Both the position numbers and the translations under genes were made by a program. 64,000 bases of DNA. Origin: Misgurnus anguillicaudatus (lineage: Eukaryota > Chordata > Actinopteri > Cypriniformes > Cobitidae). Shown piece after piece: positions 45,088-58,316 of the stretch (positions within the stretch are counted from its first letter, which is position 1; every line of letters begins with the position of its first letter). Where the stretch lies: the NCBI RefSeq assembly GCF_027580225.2, contig NC_073359.2:8174001-8238000 (forward strand), in the 5' to 3' direction. The notes under the pieces were generated by a model. That model did no database searches. It was not told the origin of the DNA and saw only the letters and a program-made list of their open reading frames with translations.

Positions 45088-47890
45088 GTCTAATGACCTG
45101 CGCATTCACGATGACGCGAAGCTGCTAGACTGCGGAGGATTATGGAAAGTGGTCGCTTAAATATGACCAGGGGTTTCTTTCATAAGATTTGAACTGAGGC
45201 GGGTCTGCATTAGCGCGCGCCTGTCTCGTTCGTATCCATAGTTCTTTTTGCGCGTTCCCCCGCCCATCAATCATCCATTGCGCGTCTTTATCACCTTGCT
45301 TTTAAAAAAAAAAATACTCAGTAACGGATATGATTTAAAATGTAGCGAAGTACAATACTTCAAACAAAACATACTTAAGTAAAAGTACAGATTTTAAAAA
45401 CTACTCAAAAAAGTAAAAGTACACAAAAAACTACTCATTTACAGTAACGTAAGTAAATGTAATTCGTTACTTTCCACCTCTGCTAATGTTTGATCACGTT
45501 GATGGTACAGGCTTGAAAGAAGTGCTGCTGTTTGCCATCTTTGATCTTTCTGTTTTGATATAGCGCGTCTTGTACAACGCTGAAGGCTCTCACTAGAGTG
45601 TTGCCCACAGCGCCGCCGCTGGACGGGGGGGCTGAATCGATTCATAGGATTTGATGAATCGATATTGAATTGAGAAACAAATAATTGCAATGCATTGATG
45701 AATCGATATTTTTACCCAGCCCTAGTCATTATGTACAATTGATGAAACTTTCAGAATGGGAAGTTATGAACCAAAGAATCATACAACCCCCATGACTAAT
45801 TATAGACATCAGATACATACATAATAAGTTGTATCCAGATAGCATATTGTAATGAGATGAGTAGGGCAAAATACATACTTGGACTGTATCCTTTACACGT
45901 TTCTTGTATTCAATCCATTTTTTCTTAACTGGGCACTGATGTCTAAGCCATTTATTCTCATCTGTAATGCTTTTGGTGTTAATGTAGACTAGAAGTTCTC
46001 CCGTTCTCTCTCTCCGTCATCTCTGAAGTGTCTAATTAAACTGACGCGGGCGCGTCTTTTCGCGGTTTTGAGTGAGTGAGATGTGATGACATTACCCGGG
46101 CTGCTTAGAGACCCATCGGTAGATTAAACTGAGCGCGTGTGCGGTAAAAACCCGACCGCGCATTCCGTATTTTTGTCACAGGTGCCTGCACATTCGCGAG
46201 TACTTCTTAAAAAAAGTACTGTGCTTCTTTTGGGCACTAGATGATCCTGCTGCTCAGTTAAACAGTGTTTGAGTTCTCCTCCATGTTTCGCTGCGCCACT
46301 GACAGGACGGGGCAGAGTTACGCAACATCACACGCAGCAGTTTGTTTTTAAAGGGAAAGTATTAACAGGATTAAAAAACGAAATAACCGACATGATAAAA
46401 TAATGTTGGTTAGAGGTTCTGAATTTCGGTTTCGGTTATTTTTCGATTAATCGCCCAGCCCTATATGAATCTGCTGTTTTATTGTTTTATACTGTTGTCT
46501 GAGGTCTACATATGACGTTTGTGTGGATTTTACATTCAAAAACATCAAAGGCAATAAGTAATAGGCTAGTTTGTACCCTGGTTTTGAGGCTGGCTCGAGA
46601 AATGCTCTGTTTTGACGAGCGGGCCACATTGAAGACCTGGACGTAAACGGCCACTGCCAAAGCTTGTTTTGTGGTCCAGGGTTTACACTATATAGTAAAA
46701 TATGTTAGATTTTAGAGAAGTTTAAAAAGTGTGCTTGATTTTTTTTGTCTGTCCAGCTGTTAGACAGAATACAATTCTGTCTGCCTCAGCTCGTGGGCTC
46801 GTGACCAGCAGCGGTCTAGGTGGTGCTCAACGGAGGTTGAACATTTCTAGACCTGCAGCTGGTCACATGAGGTTCACTCTTCCAGGAGCTGTGGAGGATG
46901 ATGAGGAGTGTAGCCCGACAGGTCAGTCACACTTTTATGATGACACCTCAAAAATATACATATGTAATAATATATATTATACGTTTTGAAACGCACATTC
47001 TATATATTTTTTCACATTAAGAGTAAACTCAATAAATGTTTGGAATTGGAACACAATGTAACAGTAGCATACTGTATATATAATGTTTGCCACAATAACT
47101 ATACAGTAAAATATTTAGATTTTATAGAAGTTTATAAAGTGTTCTTCATTTCCTGTCTGTACAGCTGTTAGACAGAATACCATCCTGTCTGCGTCAGCTT
47201 GTGGGCTTGTGACCGGCAGCAGTGTAGGTGATGCTCAACGGAGGTTGAACATCTCTACACCTGCAGCCGGTCACATGAGGTGGGCCCTTCCTGGGGCCGT
47301 AGAGGAGGACGAGTGTAGAGGAGCAGGTCAGTCATCATAACGACGCCTCGGATATAATGAAACAAAAATAAACACATTCACTTATGTACTGTAGATCAGT
47401 GCTTCCCAATCTTGGTCCTTGAGGACCCCACTCCCAGAAAGTTTTAGAAGTCTCCTTATTTAAAACAACTGATTCAACTTATCAGCCTCCTTTCAAAATT
47501 GTAAACATGTCTCCCTAACAAGCTGATGAGTTAAGTGAGGGTGGGTTAAATAAGGAGACATCTAAAACATTCTGGGAGGGGTCCTCAGGGACCAGGATTG
47601 GGAAACACTGCTGTAGATAGTAAAGCGTGTAGAATTCATAAAATAATATTTAATTTTATACACATAAAATAATAAAGTTATTTTGTCCAGCATAGCATCA
47701 GGACTTTGTTTAGTATTTTTGGTACTTTTGTCTTAGTTTTTTATTTAAATATGTATTCAATTATGTATTTGTTATGTGATGTTTTAGTGTATTTTATTTA
47801 TAAATTAAATAAAATAGCTCACACAGTTTAACAAATTAATGATATGTACAATTAATGTATAAAATATTATTTTTGAATATATATATAAAA

Positions 47891-47927
<37 letters not shown>

Positions 47928-50900
47928 CAGTTACTCATGTTACAAAAATTGTTTTTGTTATAATTATTATTACAGTTAATATTATTAAAATGTTTTTCAA
48001 AATACCACAATAAAGTATAAAGCTAATCATTAGAGAAGTTTATCATGTGTTCTCTATGTCTGATTTGTCCAGATGTTAGACTGAATAACATCATGTCTCC
48101 GTCAGCTCGTGGGTTTGTGACCAGCAGTGGTGTATGCGATGGTCGACGGAAGTCAAACATCTCTACACAGGCAGCTGGTCACGTAAACCTTCCCCTTCCC
48201 GGGGCTGTAGATGATGAGGAGTGCAGCCGAGCAGGTGAGTCGCACCATTATAATGACACCTTAATATACATACATACATACATACATATGTAATAAGTAA
48301 CCACAATAGCTATACAGTAAAATGAGTTAGATTTTACAGTTTATAATGTGGTGTTCTTGTCTGGTCTGTCCAGCCGTTAGACAGAATACCATTCTGTCTA
48401 CGTCAGCTTGTGGGCTCGTGACGGGCAGCAGTGCACGAGATGTTCGGCAGAGGTCAAACAGCTCTACACCTGCAGCTAGTCAAGAGAGCATCACCCCTCC
48501 AAGGGCTGCAAAAAAGGAGGAGAGGAGAAAGAAAAAAGCTGGTGAGTCACAACATTATTATGACACCTTAAAGGGATACTACACTTTTTTTTAAATATTC
48601 ACATTTTTCAGCTCCCCTATAGTTAAACACTTGATTTTTACCATTTTGGAATCCATTCAGCCAATCTCCGGGTCTGGCTGTACCACTTTTAGCGTAGCTT
48701 AGCACAATCCATTAAATCTGATTAGACCATTAGCATCACGCCAAAAAATAACCAAAGATTTTCGATATTTTTCCCATCCAAAACTTGACTATTCTGTACT
48801 TACATTGTGTACTAAGACCAACATTAAGTTGTGATTTGCTAGGCCGATATGGCTAGGAACTATACTCTCATTCTGGCGTAATAATTAATGACTTTGCTTC
48901 CATACCATGGCTGCAGGAGGCGCAATAATATTACACAGCAGCTGAAAATAGTCCCCTGCTATTGAAAGTTATTAAGGGGATTATTTTTGGGCACAGCGTA
49001 ATTTAATTGCGCCTCCTGCAGCCATGTTACAGCAGCAAAGTCCTTGATTGTTACGCAAGAATGAGAGTATAGAGTATTTAGCTATGCAGGGAAAGAGTTA
49101 AGAAATATATTACTGGTATCTGGTGGTAACATTACTATTTGTCTTTTCTGTTTCTGTCTTTTAGATAAAAAACCAAAACAGCCAAAGGGAAAGAGCATCC
49201 GTGCTTTTTTCCGTAGAACAGTCCAGGCTATACAGCATGCCTGCTGTATCTGCCAAAATGAGGATGACCTGGAGTCATCTGATTCAGATGATCCTCAGCC
49301 AGGTCCATCCAACCTGCTGTCAAGTACCCGTGAAGATCCAACTGATTTGCAGAAAGGTCCATCTGGACTCAAGCATACGGGTTTTCAAGAACCAGCCTAT
49401 TGCCTGGCTGATTCTTTTTCCTTGGAAAAAACAGAAATCCAAGAAGAGACTGATCGTAACCAAGGTCTATTCGACCCGGCGGAGCTTCGTGCTCAACCCG
49501 ATCAGGCTTTTTGTAAGCCGGGCCCTTTCGGCCCGCACGGAGCCCGTGAGCGAGATAGTCCCTTCGGACTTGAGCGAGCGCGCCATGAAGAACCAGCCTA
49601 TTGCCTGGCTGGTTCATTTTCCTTGGAAAAAACAGAAATCCAAGAAGAGACTGATCGTAACCAAGGTCTATTTGACCCGGCGGAGCTTCGTGCTCAACCC
49701 GATCAGGCTTTTTGTAAGCCGGGCCCTTTCGGCCCGCACGGAGCCCGTGAGCAAGATAGTCCCTTCGGACTTGAGCGAGCGCGCCATGAAGAACCAGACT
49801 ATTGCCAGTCTGGTTCATTTACCTTGGAGACAACAACAGAAATCCAAGAAGAGACTGATCTTGAACAAGGTCCATCCGACCCGGAGCCGCAGGCTCAACC
49901 AGATCAGACTTATTGTAAGCCAGGCCCTTCCAGTCTGCAAAGTGCCCGTGCGCAGAATAAGCCCTTCGGACTCAAGCCAGTGCTCTTTCAAATACCAGGC
50001 AGTCCATCGGGCCTGCAGTCAAGTGGCCATGACGATTCCCAACCTGCTAGTGAGTTTACTTTTGTTATGTTCTGTTTTTTATTGTCAGCTTTATTTTTCT
50101 CTCTTGTCAACTGCTCTTTCCTATTTGTTTAAACCTGTGCCCAGTGACTCTAATAAGTGTATTTATACACTATATGTTTATGTAATACCTTCCCCTTGTA
50201 TTAAGTATATAATGTGTTATTCTGAAGGACTCTTGATTCAGCACAATGACTCTTGAGCTTTTCCTTTCATCTTGTCCTGATTTCCAGTGTAAAGAAATAT
50301 TTAGGGTTTTTTTAATGGTTGTCCTGCTGTTTCACTCGTACTTGATCCCAAACATTCATCTTGTTTATGATGCTATTAGCTGATTAGCATTGGACGTACT
50401 GAACAACTCGCATTACATGAATTTTTATTCTGTCTGTTTTATTATAAGCAGCACTGCTATTGAAGACAAAAAATGCCTTATGTTCATTTTGTATTGATTG
50501 TTTTTCAGGTGCATTTACCATGCTTTATACACTAGAAAAACAGATAGGAAGAGGTGGCTTTGGTACAGTTCATGAGGGCTATCGAAAATCCGATGGCAGA
50601 AAGGTAAAACTGCTCTTCATCAAACAGCACAATGTGACATAACATATAAATCCATGTTGAGTGTTTTGATCTAAATATGTTTATATCAGTTATAGTTTGA
50701 TGTTACTTACAAATGATTACTTTCCCTTATAGGTCGCCATCAAATTTATTGAGAAGGCGTGGCACTCAATTAGCTTTTTAATGAAAATGGTAAGTTAGCA
50801 AGATTTTTAATATATATAAAATTTAAAATTGAGATGTCTTTGGCTCTGTTGAAGCACATAAGATGCTCTTTAGGACATATTTCAGATAACATGAACCATC

Positions 50901-52443
50901 AGGTTTTGTCCATATCACCACGAGGGGGCCAAACTAAATAACACAAACAAAAATCAGTTGTTGAGTAAATACATAAATAATAAGTGTTCATTGTCTACTT
51001 AGCTAAACCCAATTCACAATAATAAGCCTATCATTTTTTTTTATTATTTGTTAAAAGATTAAATAGTTTTAAGCAACGTAACCTCTGAGGAATAATCTGT
51101 TGTTAAAACACTGAAAACTTTAAAGATCATTCAGCTACACAGGGGAAATTGACAGAGCTCAAGCTGAAACAAGACTTAATATCAGCAGGGCTTTTCAATA
51201 GTTTTAGGATGTTTTTCTCTTTGTCATGTGGATGTATAATGACTGATCCGCTCTGATGCGGTAATCACAGACATCAGATTCGAAGCAGAACACACATACA
51301 GAAAATTACTCTGCAAATAACTGCAGTTTTATAGTTCAAACAGAGATGGCGATAGTGAGGCAAAAGTTACAGAATGCAGCTGTAATAAATGCATAAATAA
51401 AGACCCCACTTTATCTTAGTAAAAGTGCATGAAAATGATATATCTCCACTATTTTCAGCTAACCTCTTTTAATGCTTTTGTACTAGCCTGGACATGCCAA
51501 GCCTCTTTGTTCAGAAGTGGCAATAAATCTGATGCTGCTTCATCCGAAGAAAAGCCCCTACATTGCGGAAATGTTGGACTGGTTTGAAGAGGAAAATCAG
51601 TTCATCATCGTTTTTGAGTTTCCTCATCCCTGCATGAATCTTCTTGAGTTTGTCCAGAGAAATGGAGGTCCTCTGTCAGAAGTCCAGGCACGTCAATTAA
51701 TGCGCCAAGCATTGCTCGCCTGTATACACTGCATTGACAGTGGTGTCTTTCACGGAGATTTAAAGCTCGACAACATGCTGGTCAACACGGACACGATGGA
51801 GCTGAAATTGATAGACTTTGGACTCAGCAAACTTGTGAAAGATTGTGAGAGACCAGGCGAACCATTTAGTGGTGAGTTGACTTTCTGTATTGTTTTCTTG
51901 GAAGCACACTACTGAAGTTTATAATTACATTTACTTTTGAATAATGAAATATTTTCTAACCTTTTGTTTATGTTACAGGGCTATATTTTGCTGATGAAGA
52001 GATGAGGCATGCTTTGGCTATTTTAATGTTCAAAATGTTGCATGGACAAATGTTTAGAGGCAGAACCACTGATGGCACTGCTATGATATCCAAAGGTAAG
52101 AGAATGGCACTAACAATCAATTCATTGTTAAACGCAAGCAAAGCTTCTGTACAATCATGGAAAGTTCTAACCTGATGCAATTTTCTAAGTTTTAATTCGA
52201 AGAAATTGCTACTTAAACTTCAAAATGTCAACATTGATTAATGTTTCTGTATAGTACATAATTCAGAAGCTTATATAAGATTGTATGTATATTTGCCAAA
52301 ACCTAAATGTCTAATTAATGCTCTTGCCTACACTTGCGAATACAGAGTGTCAAGACTTGATGTCTCTGTGCCTGGACTTCCATGATGAAAAGAGGCCAAC
52401 ATTGAGAGAATTCTTACAACATAAATGGTTCGATGAGGAATAA
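42906..52443 (+). CDS. PIM-related serine/threonine kinase, 11 exons, 790 aa (copy B)
   Basis: Exons, joined: 42906-42984, 46757-46921, 47165-47326, 48073-48234, 48374-48541, 49165-50049, 50509-50603, 50733-50789, 51487-51871, 51979-52095, 52346-52443. The sum is 2373 nt with no stop before TAA. Architecture is identical to gene A: four repeated phase-1 modules, repeat-rich exon 6 and a PIM-like kinase domain with GRGGFGTVHEG, VAIK, EFPHP hinge, HGD and DFG but no PPEW/APE segment. By eye it differs from A by 12 substitutions and a 2-residue insertion (SR in module 1). Kinase-domain changes are V to A in YIxEML, QT to EM in exon 10 and E to D in exon 11. Intron 1 is enlarged by a 2.4-kb nested transposon complex. 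Silent changes are about as frequent as replacements, hinting at weak constraint. Confidence 0.9.
43627..44012. mobile_element. MITE in intron 1 (copy B)
   Basis: Orthologue of 8444-8830: ttaaaggtgcagtgtgtaa ... gtacacactgcacctttaa. Confidence 0.8.
44462..45482. mobile_element. Innermost Tol2-like hAT element (1021 bp)
   Basis: Starts cagaggtggaaaaagtact and ends gttactttccacctctg, with many aagtaaaagta subterminal repeats at both ends. This closely resembles the ends of the medaka Tol2 element, as I know them. The 8-bp duplication CTAATGTT is at 44454-44461 and 45483-45490. The interior holds a (CT)n run and no transposase. It may be mobilisable only in trans. Confidence 0.88.
44992..45084. 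repeat. (CT)n microsatellite
   Basis: Two CT runs separated by tcatgtctaatgaccct, inside the Tol2-like element. The Ser/Leu ORF across it is spurious. Confidence 0.95.
46757..48541 (+). repeat. Four tandemly duplicated phase-1 exons (exons 2-5, copy B)
   Basis: Exons at 46757-46921, 47165-47326, 48073-48234 and 48374-48541 are equivalent to those in copy A. Module 1 has 55 codons here (NISRPAAG) against 53 in A (NIPAAG), an in-frame 6-nt difference. Module 3 has M for K and V for A relative to A. Confidence 0.88.
47397..47610. mobile_element. Nonautonomous hAT element in intron 3 (copy B)
   Basis: Orthologue of 10299-10512, flanked by CTGTAGAT. Just downstream (about 47625-47825) copy B has some 200 bp of AT-rich DNA absent from copy A. 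Confidence 0.87.
49389..49991 (+). repeat. 201-bp coding repeats in exon 6 (copy B)
   Basis: Units start at 49389, 49590 and 49791. Units 1 and 2 are nearly identical; private differences from copy A include CLADSF for CLAGSF and ARERDS for AREQDS in unit 1. The unit number is the same as in copy A. Confidence 0.9.
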
Positions 52444-55400
52444 AGGTCAGGAGCAGATCATATTTTTCAGAAATTTTATACATTAGGTCATCAAAGACAG
52501 ACCTTTTCAAAGGAAAGAAAACTAAAGTAAAATGCTAAATACAAAGTTCTTTACATTTCTTGATTTAGCAGATCCACAAATTGACTCCAGCGATTGAGAA
52601 GAGAGACAGAAGAGACAGAAGAGAAAAAATACAACAGAATTATTAAATAAATGTATTCATTATCAAAGCACATAGTCGTTGTATAAACCAAAAGATAAAG
52701 TGAGGAAGAAGTAAAGAAGTAGTATACAAATTTGTCCTATCTGCATGCTTTTATGCATTGCACTGTTGGTAGTTTATTGGCTGATTAGTGGAGGTGTTAT
52801 TAAAAAAAGTGTTTTGTAAGTGTAGTTGTTAGTTAGATGACAATTGGTAGAATTCACAAATAAATTAAAGTTGATTTACAAATGAAAATACTCGTTAAAA
52901 AAGTAAGTAATGCAGCTCACAGTACTGTAATGTATATAGACAAATTCTATGTAACACCCACTTTCATTGTGTTACACCCATTATGATACTGCTGTTTATT
53001 ATTATCAAATTAGTATATCTATACACTATAACTTAGTTATTACTACTAAGTGGGAGTCAATCCTCGTTGTTTTAGTACGCTAAGCATTTTACAATGTTCT
53101 GTTAGGTCCTCGCTCTAAATGTAAGTGTAAAGCAAAATGTGATTGGTTGAAGCTAGAACGTGTCTCATTGGTCAATGCAATGCGGAAGCTACGCCAATTG
53201 GCTGTAGTAGACCGTAGTGATGAACTGCTAACAAAAGTTAAAGTAACAAAGTATTTTCATTTTTCTGTCCCTTTTACATTTAGTGATCAAAAGTACATCC
53301 ATTTAGATAAGAAGCAAATTTTAAATTTTATTTTATAATTAAATATTATAATATAGTTTAACTTGCACAATGCCTACCGCACCAGAGTTCATTTGACACC
53401 AGTAAGTATGGTTTATTTGGCTAGTGTGATCATTCAGTGCTGTAACAGGGTATGGTACACTTAAGTGTATGCTGGTATGCTTTGCAGAGGTGGTCTCTGG
53501 CACGGTCCATTTTGATTCGGAAGAGGCGCATAATGCGCATGATTTCAACAACAGCTAATAAGTCATACATTGATAATTACGATTAAATCCATCACACATA
53601 TCTTCACGTTTTCTTCAAAACAATCACATCTTGTACATGTAGTGTAGTGTGAGTGCAGACCAGCAAGGGAGTGGGGACGATTGCACTACGCTTCGGCCCA
53701 GTCAAGCATAATGTAAGTGCCCCCCAAAATGTTTGTGTGTCACAAAATAAGTCACAGAGCAAATGATATTCAATCACATTTCACTCTAAAATTTTTGATC
53801 AGGTTGGGATGTCTGCCAACGTGATGCCTTGCCAGTCTTGGCGTGTTGAAGTCTCTCACAGATGGTCCAGAAGTCAATCTTAGCTTTCATTAGTAATTAA
53901 CTGCACAAGAGGCTGTTTGACCAACACGCACCAGTCAGTTTGCTTTGTTTAGCGTGTCATTTTGGGGGGTTGAAAAAATAGAGCTCATCTAAGAATTCAG
54001 ACCCTTTACTCAGTAGTTAGTTGAAGCAGCAGTTACAGCCTCAGGTCTGACAAACAAATCCAGGTGTTGCAAAGCTTGCTGCGTAACCAAACTGATCAGA
54101 AGCATCATTTACTTCAATATTATTTTTTCCTACTATGGAAGTAAATGGTGCTTCTGATCAGTTTGGTTACAAACATTATTCAAAATATATTCCTTTGTGT
54201 TCGTCAGAAGCCTTTAAGATGTGAAAACATCTCATCAACCATCAAGAGAAATGGGATATAAACTTGAGCAAAATTTCAGGTGTTGTTGTGAGGGTCTGAA
54301 TGCATTTGTAAAAGTTTTTAAAATTCTGTTTTCATTTTTTCATGGTGTAAATATCAACAATTGTTCATGCGACAACATAAAATTGAAAAATGAAGGTGGT
54401 CTGAATGCACTGTGACTGTAGATGTCAGTCAAGATCTGAAGCTCATTGTCACTTTTATAAACACAACAGCTGTCTTCCTTCATCAGACAGCTATGCTATG
54501 TTTCTAGTCAGACTATTAAAGGACACAAATCTTGCCCTTATGTGTAATACGATTTCTTATATTTTGGCTGCAGCATTGAGAATGAAATAACTTGTGGTTT
54601 GTTTTTCCTCTTTAGATGGTACAGTACAGTATGAGGGTAAGGTAAACTAACAACAAAATTCATATTTGCAGTTTTCCTTGAATAAAAGGTTTTCTATTCA
54701 GATGAATAAAATGATTTTTAAAAATGATTTTGTTTTCATCTTTTATGTTTTTATTCTTTGGAATATTCCACTTCTGCACAACTATTGAGCAATTTTAACA
54801 GCTTCTTTCATGATTATTTAGTAATGGTAGGCACGTGCCATCTTATTTGTTCACATTCAAACTTTACCTACTTCAGGTGTTTAGTATAATGAATAGGGTT
54901 GTACTGTAAGTTATGTTCAGATAGTTGCATTCATATGATAATTGCACTGAAAACATGACGTATTTATCGTAAATCATTTTTATTGGAATGTGAAGTAAAA
55001 ATCTATATTCAGTGTTAAAAATAGGAATGTGAAACACATCACGATATCGACTTTGATTTAATTTGCAAAATCAAAATGTAAGTCGATGTTAATTCAACCT
55101 TGAAGTTGATTCACCATTATGCCAGTTGGGAATGTCCTGCTGGAATAGTGAATGGATTTATTATTTTTATAAGGTGAAAAAGCTAAATTTTTTGTAATAA
55201 TTATGTGTATTTAATCAAAACGCAGCGCTCGGTAAGTCAGTTATCCAGCCGTCCAATCACAATGAAGGAGAGGCGGGACAAACACTACATCAACCAACCG
55301 GAACATCTTTCCTCTATTACTGAACAAAAACATAAAATTTAATTTAGCGTGCCGATTAATATATAACACAGTTTGCTACCACAATATGAATACGCTTTGA

Positions 55401-55700
55401 TAAAACAACTTCTATTCAAAATCCGATACTTATAATACAGAAATTTAGCTGAGGTTTGTATAATAGCAACCAAAGAAAACAAGCGCCCTCAAGCGGTCAT
55501 TTTAAGAACAACACCTGGCGCGTTCAGCCTTCGGTGGAGTTAATTTTATCTCAAGAGATTGAAAAAATGAATGACATAATGTACTGTTTACTGCATATTT
55601 TACTTGTGTGTTGGATTAAATTGTGTTGTGTTTAGAAGTAAAAAAATATTAAAAGGAACTAACCCTGATTTTTTCTTGCAGTGTATATAATGGGTATTAA
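52444..55700. other. 3' flank of kinase gene B, no further gene seen
   Basis: AATAAA lies at about 52646-52651. The CCAAT-like cluster, foldback repeats and short non-coding ORFs are as in copy A. The stretch 55190-55340 contains array-type sequence (gagaggcgggacaaacac, accaaccggaacatctttcc) that copy A lacks at this point. Confidence 0.5.
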
Positions 55701-56150
55701 AGTTCACCCAAAAATGAGCATTTTATCATTATTTTCTCATTGTCATGTTCTTCCAAACCTGAATAAGAAGAACTTATTTTTTTTAGATGAACACAAAAGA
55801 GGATATTTTGATAAATCATGGTAAGCACACAGCTGATATTAACTATTGACTTAATCAAATTAATTAAACATTTTACACCTGAAAGACTGCAATTCACACT
55901 CATCAGTTTCCTGTGAGATCTGTACAGATGTGTACAATACACAAACTACCCCATGTCTTAAGGAGTAACAGTTTAAAACACAACTTTTAGCTTTTGTTTC
56001 CTTTTCACTATCATCCTTACACCATCATCCAAGCCACATTTAAAATGCATTTTGAAGTCTACAAGCCTGTTTCATCAAATAACTACATAAGGAGAGAAGT
56101 CATGTTTTTTTATTCCAAATAGCCTTATTTTTATTCCAAATAATATATAT

Positions 56151-58045
56151 CAGTGGGGAACCTTCAGGGCCTTCTACGCCTTCAGAGAAGGCCTAAAAAA
56201 ATTAATAAAAATATTTTTTATAATAATACTAATAAATAATAAAGTATTCAATAAAAATATGTTTTTACATGTTTAAATTTATATTTAATTTAATTTAATA
56301 CATGTAATATATTTTCTCTCATCTATGTTCTAACGTTAAGCTTACTGTCAGGTTCATATCCAATCAGAATCGTCTGTCTCTATTAAGGCCCGGTAAACTG
56401 GCTCATTCATTGGTTAGGACTTCAAGAATCCCAAGGAAGGCCAAGCTATGTGTTTTGGTGTGGAGAGTGACGGGCAAATCGACCAATCACGCTTTGATTT
56501 CAAGTGGGCGGGTAAAAAACAAAGCATTGTAAGGGCTCAGTCACACCAAAAGCGTTTATGGCAGTTGCAGGCGCCTTTTTTGAATGATATTCTATGGGCA
56601 GGGCGCGTTTGCGCGCTGTTTATGCGCGCCGAGCGCCTTGCGGTTTTCTGCCGCCTGTCGCGCACGCGTTTTTGAAGGAGCGCTGAGAGCGGAGAAAGCG
56701 CCTGACGTCATTCGCGTCTTCCATTGTCCAATCGAATGAGGGGAGAGGCGGGCCTTACGTTGTGGTCAGTGAAGTTTACAGTTGCTTTGAAGAACCGGAC
56801 TCCACTCGCTCACTCTCTCCTGCGTGTTTATGCATCTCTCACCCTCAAACAAGGTCAGAGCAAGCGTCCTCTTTTTAAAGTTTCTGCTAATATGACAGTT
56901 AACAGCAAAAGAGCGCTCACGCTTCAATATTTGATTGACAAGACAGCTGACTCGGTGGTTGCTTAGCAACATGAAAAGCCGCGCCGCACTGCTCTTTTTT
57001 TTAAAAAGGCAGTGCGTCGCGCCTTGCGTTTGCAAGCGTTTAAAGCGCTTTTGGTGTGACTGCGCCCTAAGCCTTCATGAAGTCCTAATCATGCAACAAG
57101 CTGGATGCGAGCTGCCGTAAAACACCAAAGAAGAAGAAGTCTTAATCATAGACAGTCTAATGGCCAGAATCTCTGCGGTGAGAGTGGTTGAGGTAAATGG
57201 CATAAAACGTGATTGACGTTGTGGCTAGTTTGATATGGCTGAGGTAAAAACGAAATTACTTAAGCGGGTACTCGTGAAGAGCACAGCCGAGAGATGCGCG
57301 TGCAGCTGTGCTGCGCATATCAGACGTGAACACGAGAAAAATAATGGGTTTAATTATACTTTCACTTCCTGACAGTTTCACTTGAGGATAGTAATGACTG
57401 CAGGCGACGCCGAATTACATACAATATAATTACCTAACTAAATCTCAGAGAATGCAAAAACATTCACCGGGGCTCGGGCTAGGGATTTTGCGAGCCCGCA
57501 AAATATAACAGTTATAAGCCACAAGGAGGTGCACTGAGAACGCAGGGTGCTATATTTCCCCTTATGAAAAAAGACTAACAAGCTATCCTACAGCTAAATA
57601 TATATTTACAAAAAACAAAAATTAAATGCAAATTTACAGAGCAGCAGAGTCTGTATTTGTGTTTATCAGTTAGATTAAAGTAATTTTAAACTTTAAAACT
57701 GCATTTAAAGGCAAACGATGCCTATTCTGTAATATAACTTTGCGTGCTCAGAATTTTTACACGTTCACTGTATGATTTAACGAAATACGAATAGCCTAGT
57801 ATTATATTCTGAATTTTAAAATTTATGAAAAACAAACTACTCTCAATTTATTTTGGTGTTTTTCCCCCATGCTCACTTGTCTCCATTTTCCTGTTTTTAA
57901 GAATTAAGGCGGTGTAGTAAGTAGAACCTATCCATTAAATTTGTGACTTTAATTTATTGCGCCATGCGTAATTGCGCATGGAGAGGCATTTGCACTTCAT
58001 TGCATATTTTGAAGGCCCAGCTGTAATACTCACGGTTCGCCACTG
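56151..58045. mobile_element. 1.9-kb hAT element, copy B only
   Basis: Termini cagtggggaacc and ggttcgccactg are inverted repeats. The flanking ATATATAT at 56143-56150 and 58046-58053 is a plausible 8-bp target duplication, although the target is a TA run. Inside is a Harbinger-like MITE at 56533-57067. No intact transposase ORF. Confidence 0.78.
56533..57067. mobile_element. Nested Harbinger-like MITE (535 bp)
   Basis: gggctcagtcacaccaaaag at the left and cttttggtgtgactgcgccc at the right, flanked by TAA at 56530-56532 and 57068-57070. The arms carry many gcgc tracts. ORFs on both strands inside it are artefacts of a GC-rich foldback. Confidence 0.85.
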
Positions 58046-58084
58046 ATATATATATATATAGCTTGTGTACGATGCATTCCTTCG

Positions 58085-58316
58085 CGGCCCCCTAAAGATT
58101 ATTTGTGACAAAAAATGTTCTAAAACTCAACATTTTAATTTAAAAAAAACATTAAATTATACAAAAAAGTAGTGCTTTTGGTTAGTAGCCTTATTTTTTA
58201 GGTTTAGTTACACAGAATTCATGATAAATTAATGTTTTTCATAAAATGTCATAAAACTGGGGCCCCCCTGGCACCATCTCGCGGCCCCCAGTTTGAAAAC
58301 CACTGGTATAGGCGGA
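58085..58316. mobile_element. hAT-type fragment
   Basis: The right end cagtttgaaaaccactgg is the terminal repeat also seen at 40224-40459. The left part carries cgcggccccct against ggggccccc inside. No target repeat was resolved. Confidence 0.55.

Larger units (their letters stand above)
44288..45724. mobile_element. Middle hAT element of the nest (1437 bp)
   Basis: Termini tagggctgggtattg / ...atttttacccagccctа-type complement, with gattcgatt repeats just inside both ends. The 8-bp duplication GTCATTAT is at 44280-44287 and 45725-45732. Its own sequence is about 410 bp once the inner insert is removed. Confidence 0.9.
44057..46464. mobile_element. Outer hAT element of a three-level nest (2408 bp), copy B only
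   Basis: Termini agggctgggcgattt and aatcgcccagccctat are inverted repeats. The target duplication ATGAATCT is at 44049-44056 and 46465-46472. Copy A has the empty site gctatgaatctgctg at about 8869. It is therefore younger than the segmental duplication. Without the nested insert it is about 960 bp. No transposase. Confidence 0.92.

Noticed and set aside
44911..45093. Ser/Leu-repeat ORF
   Set aside because: Translation of a (CT)n microsatellite inside a transposon.
56448..57120. Cluster of overlapping ORFs on both strands
   Set aside because: They fall in a GC-rich Harbinger-like MITE and its flanks, differ in all frames and are absent from copy A.
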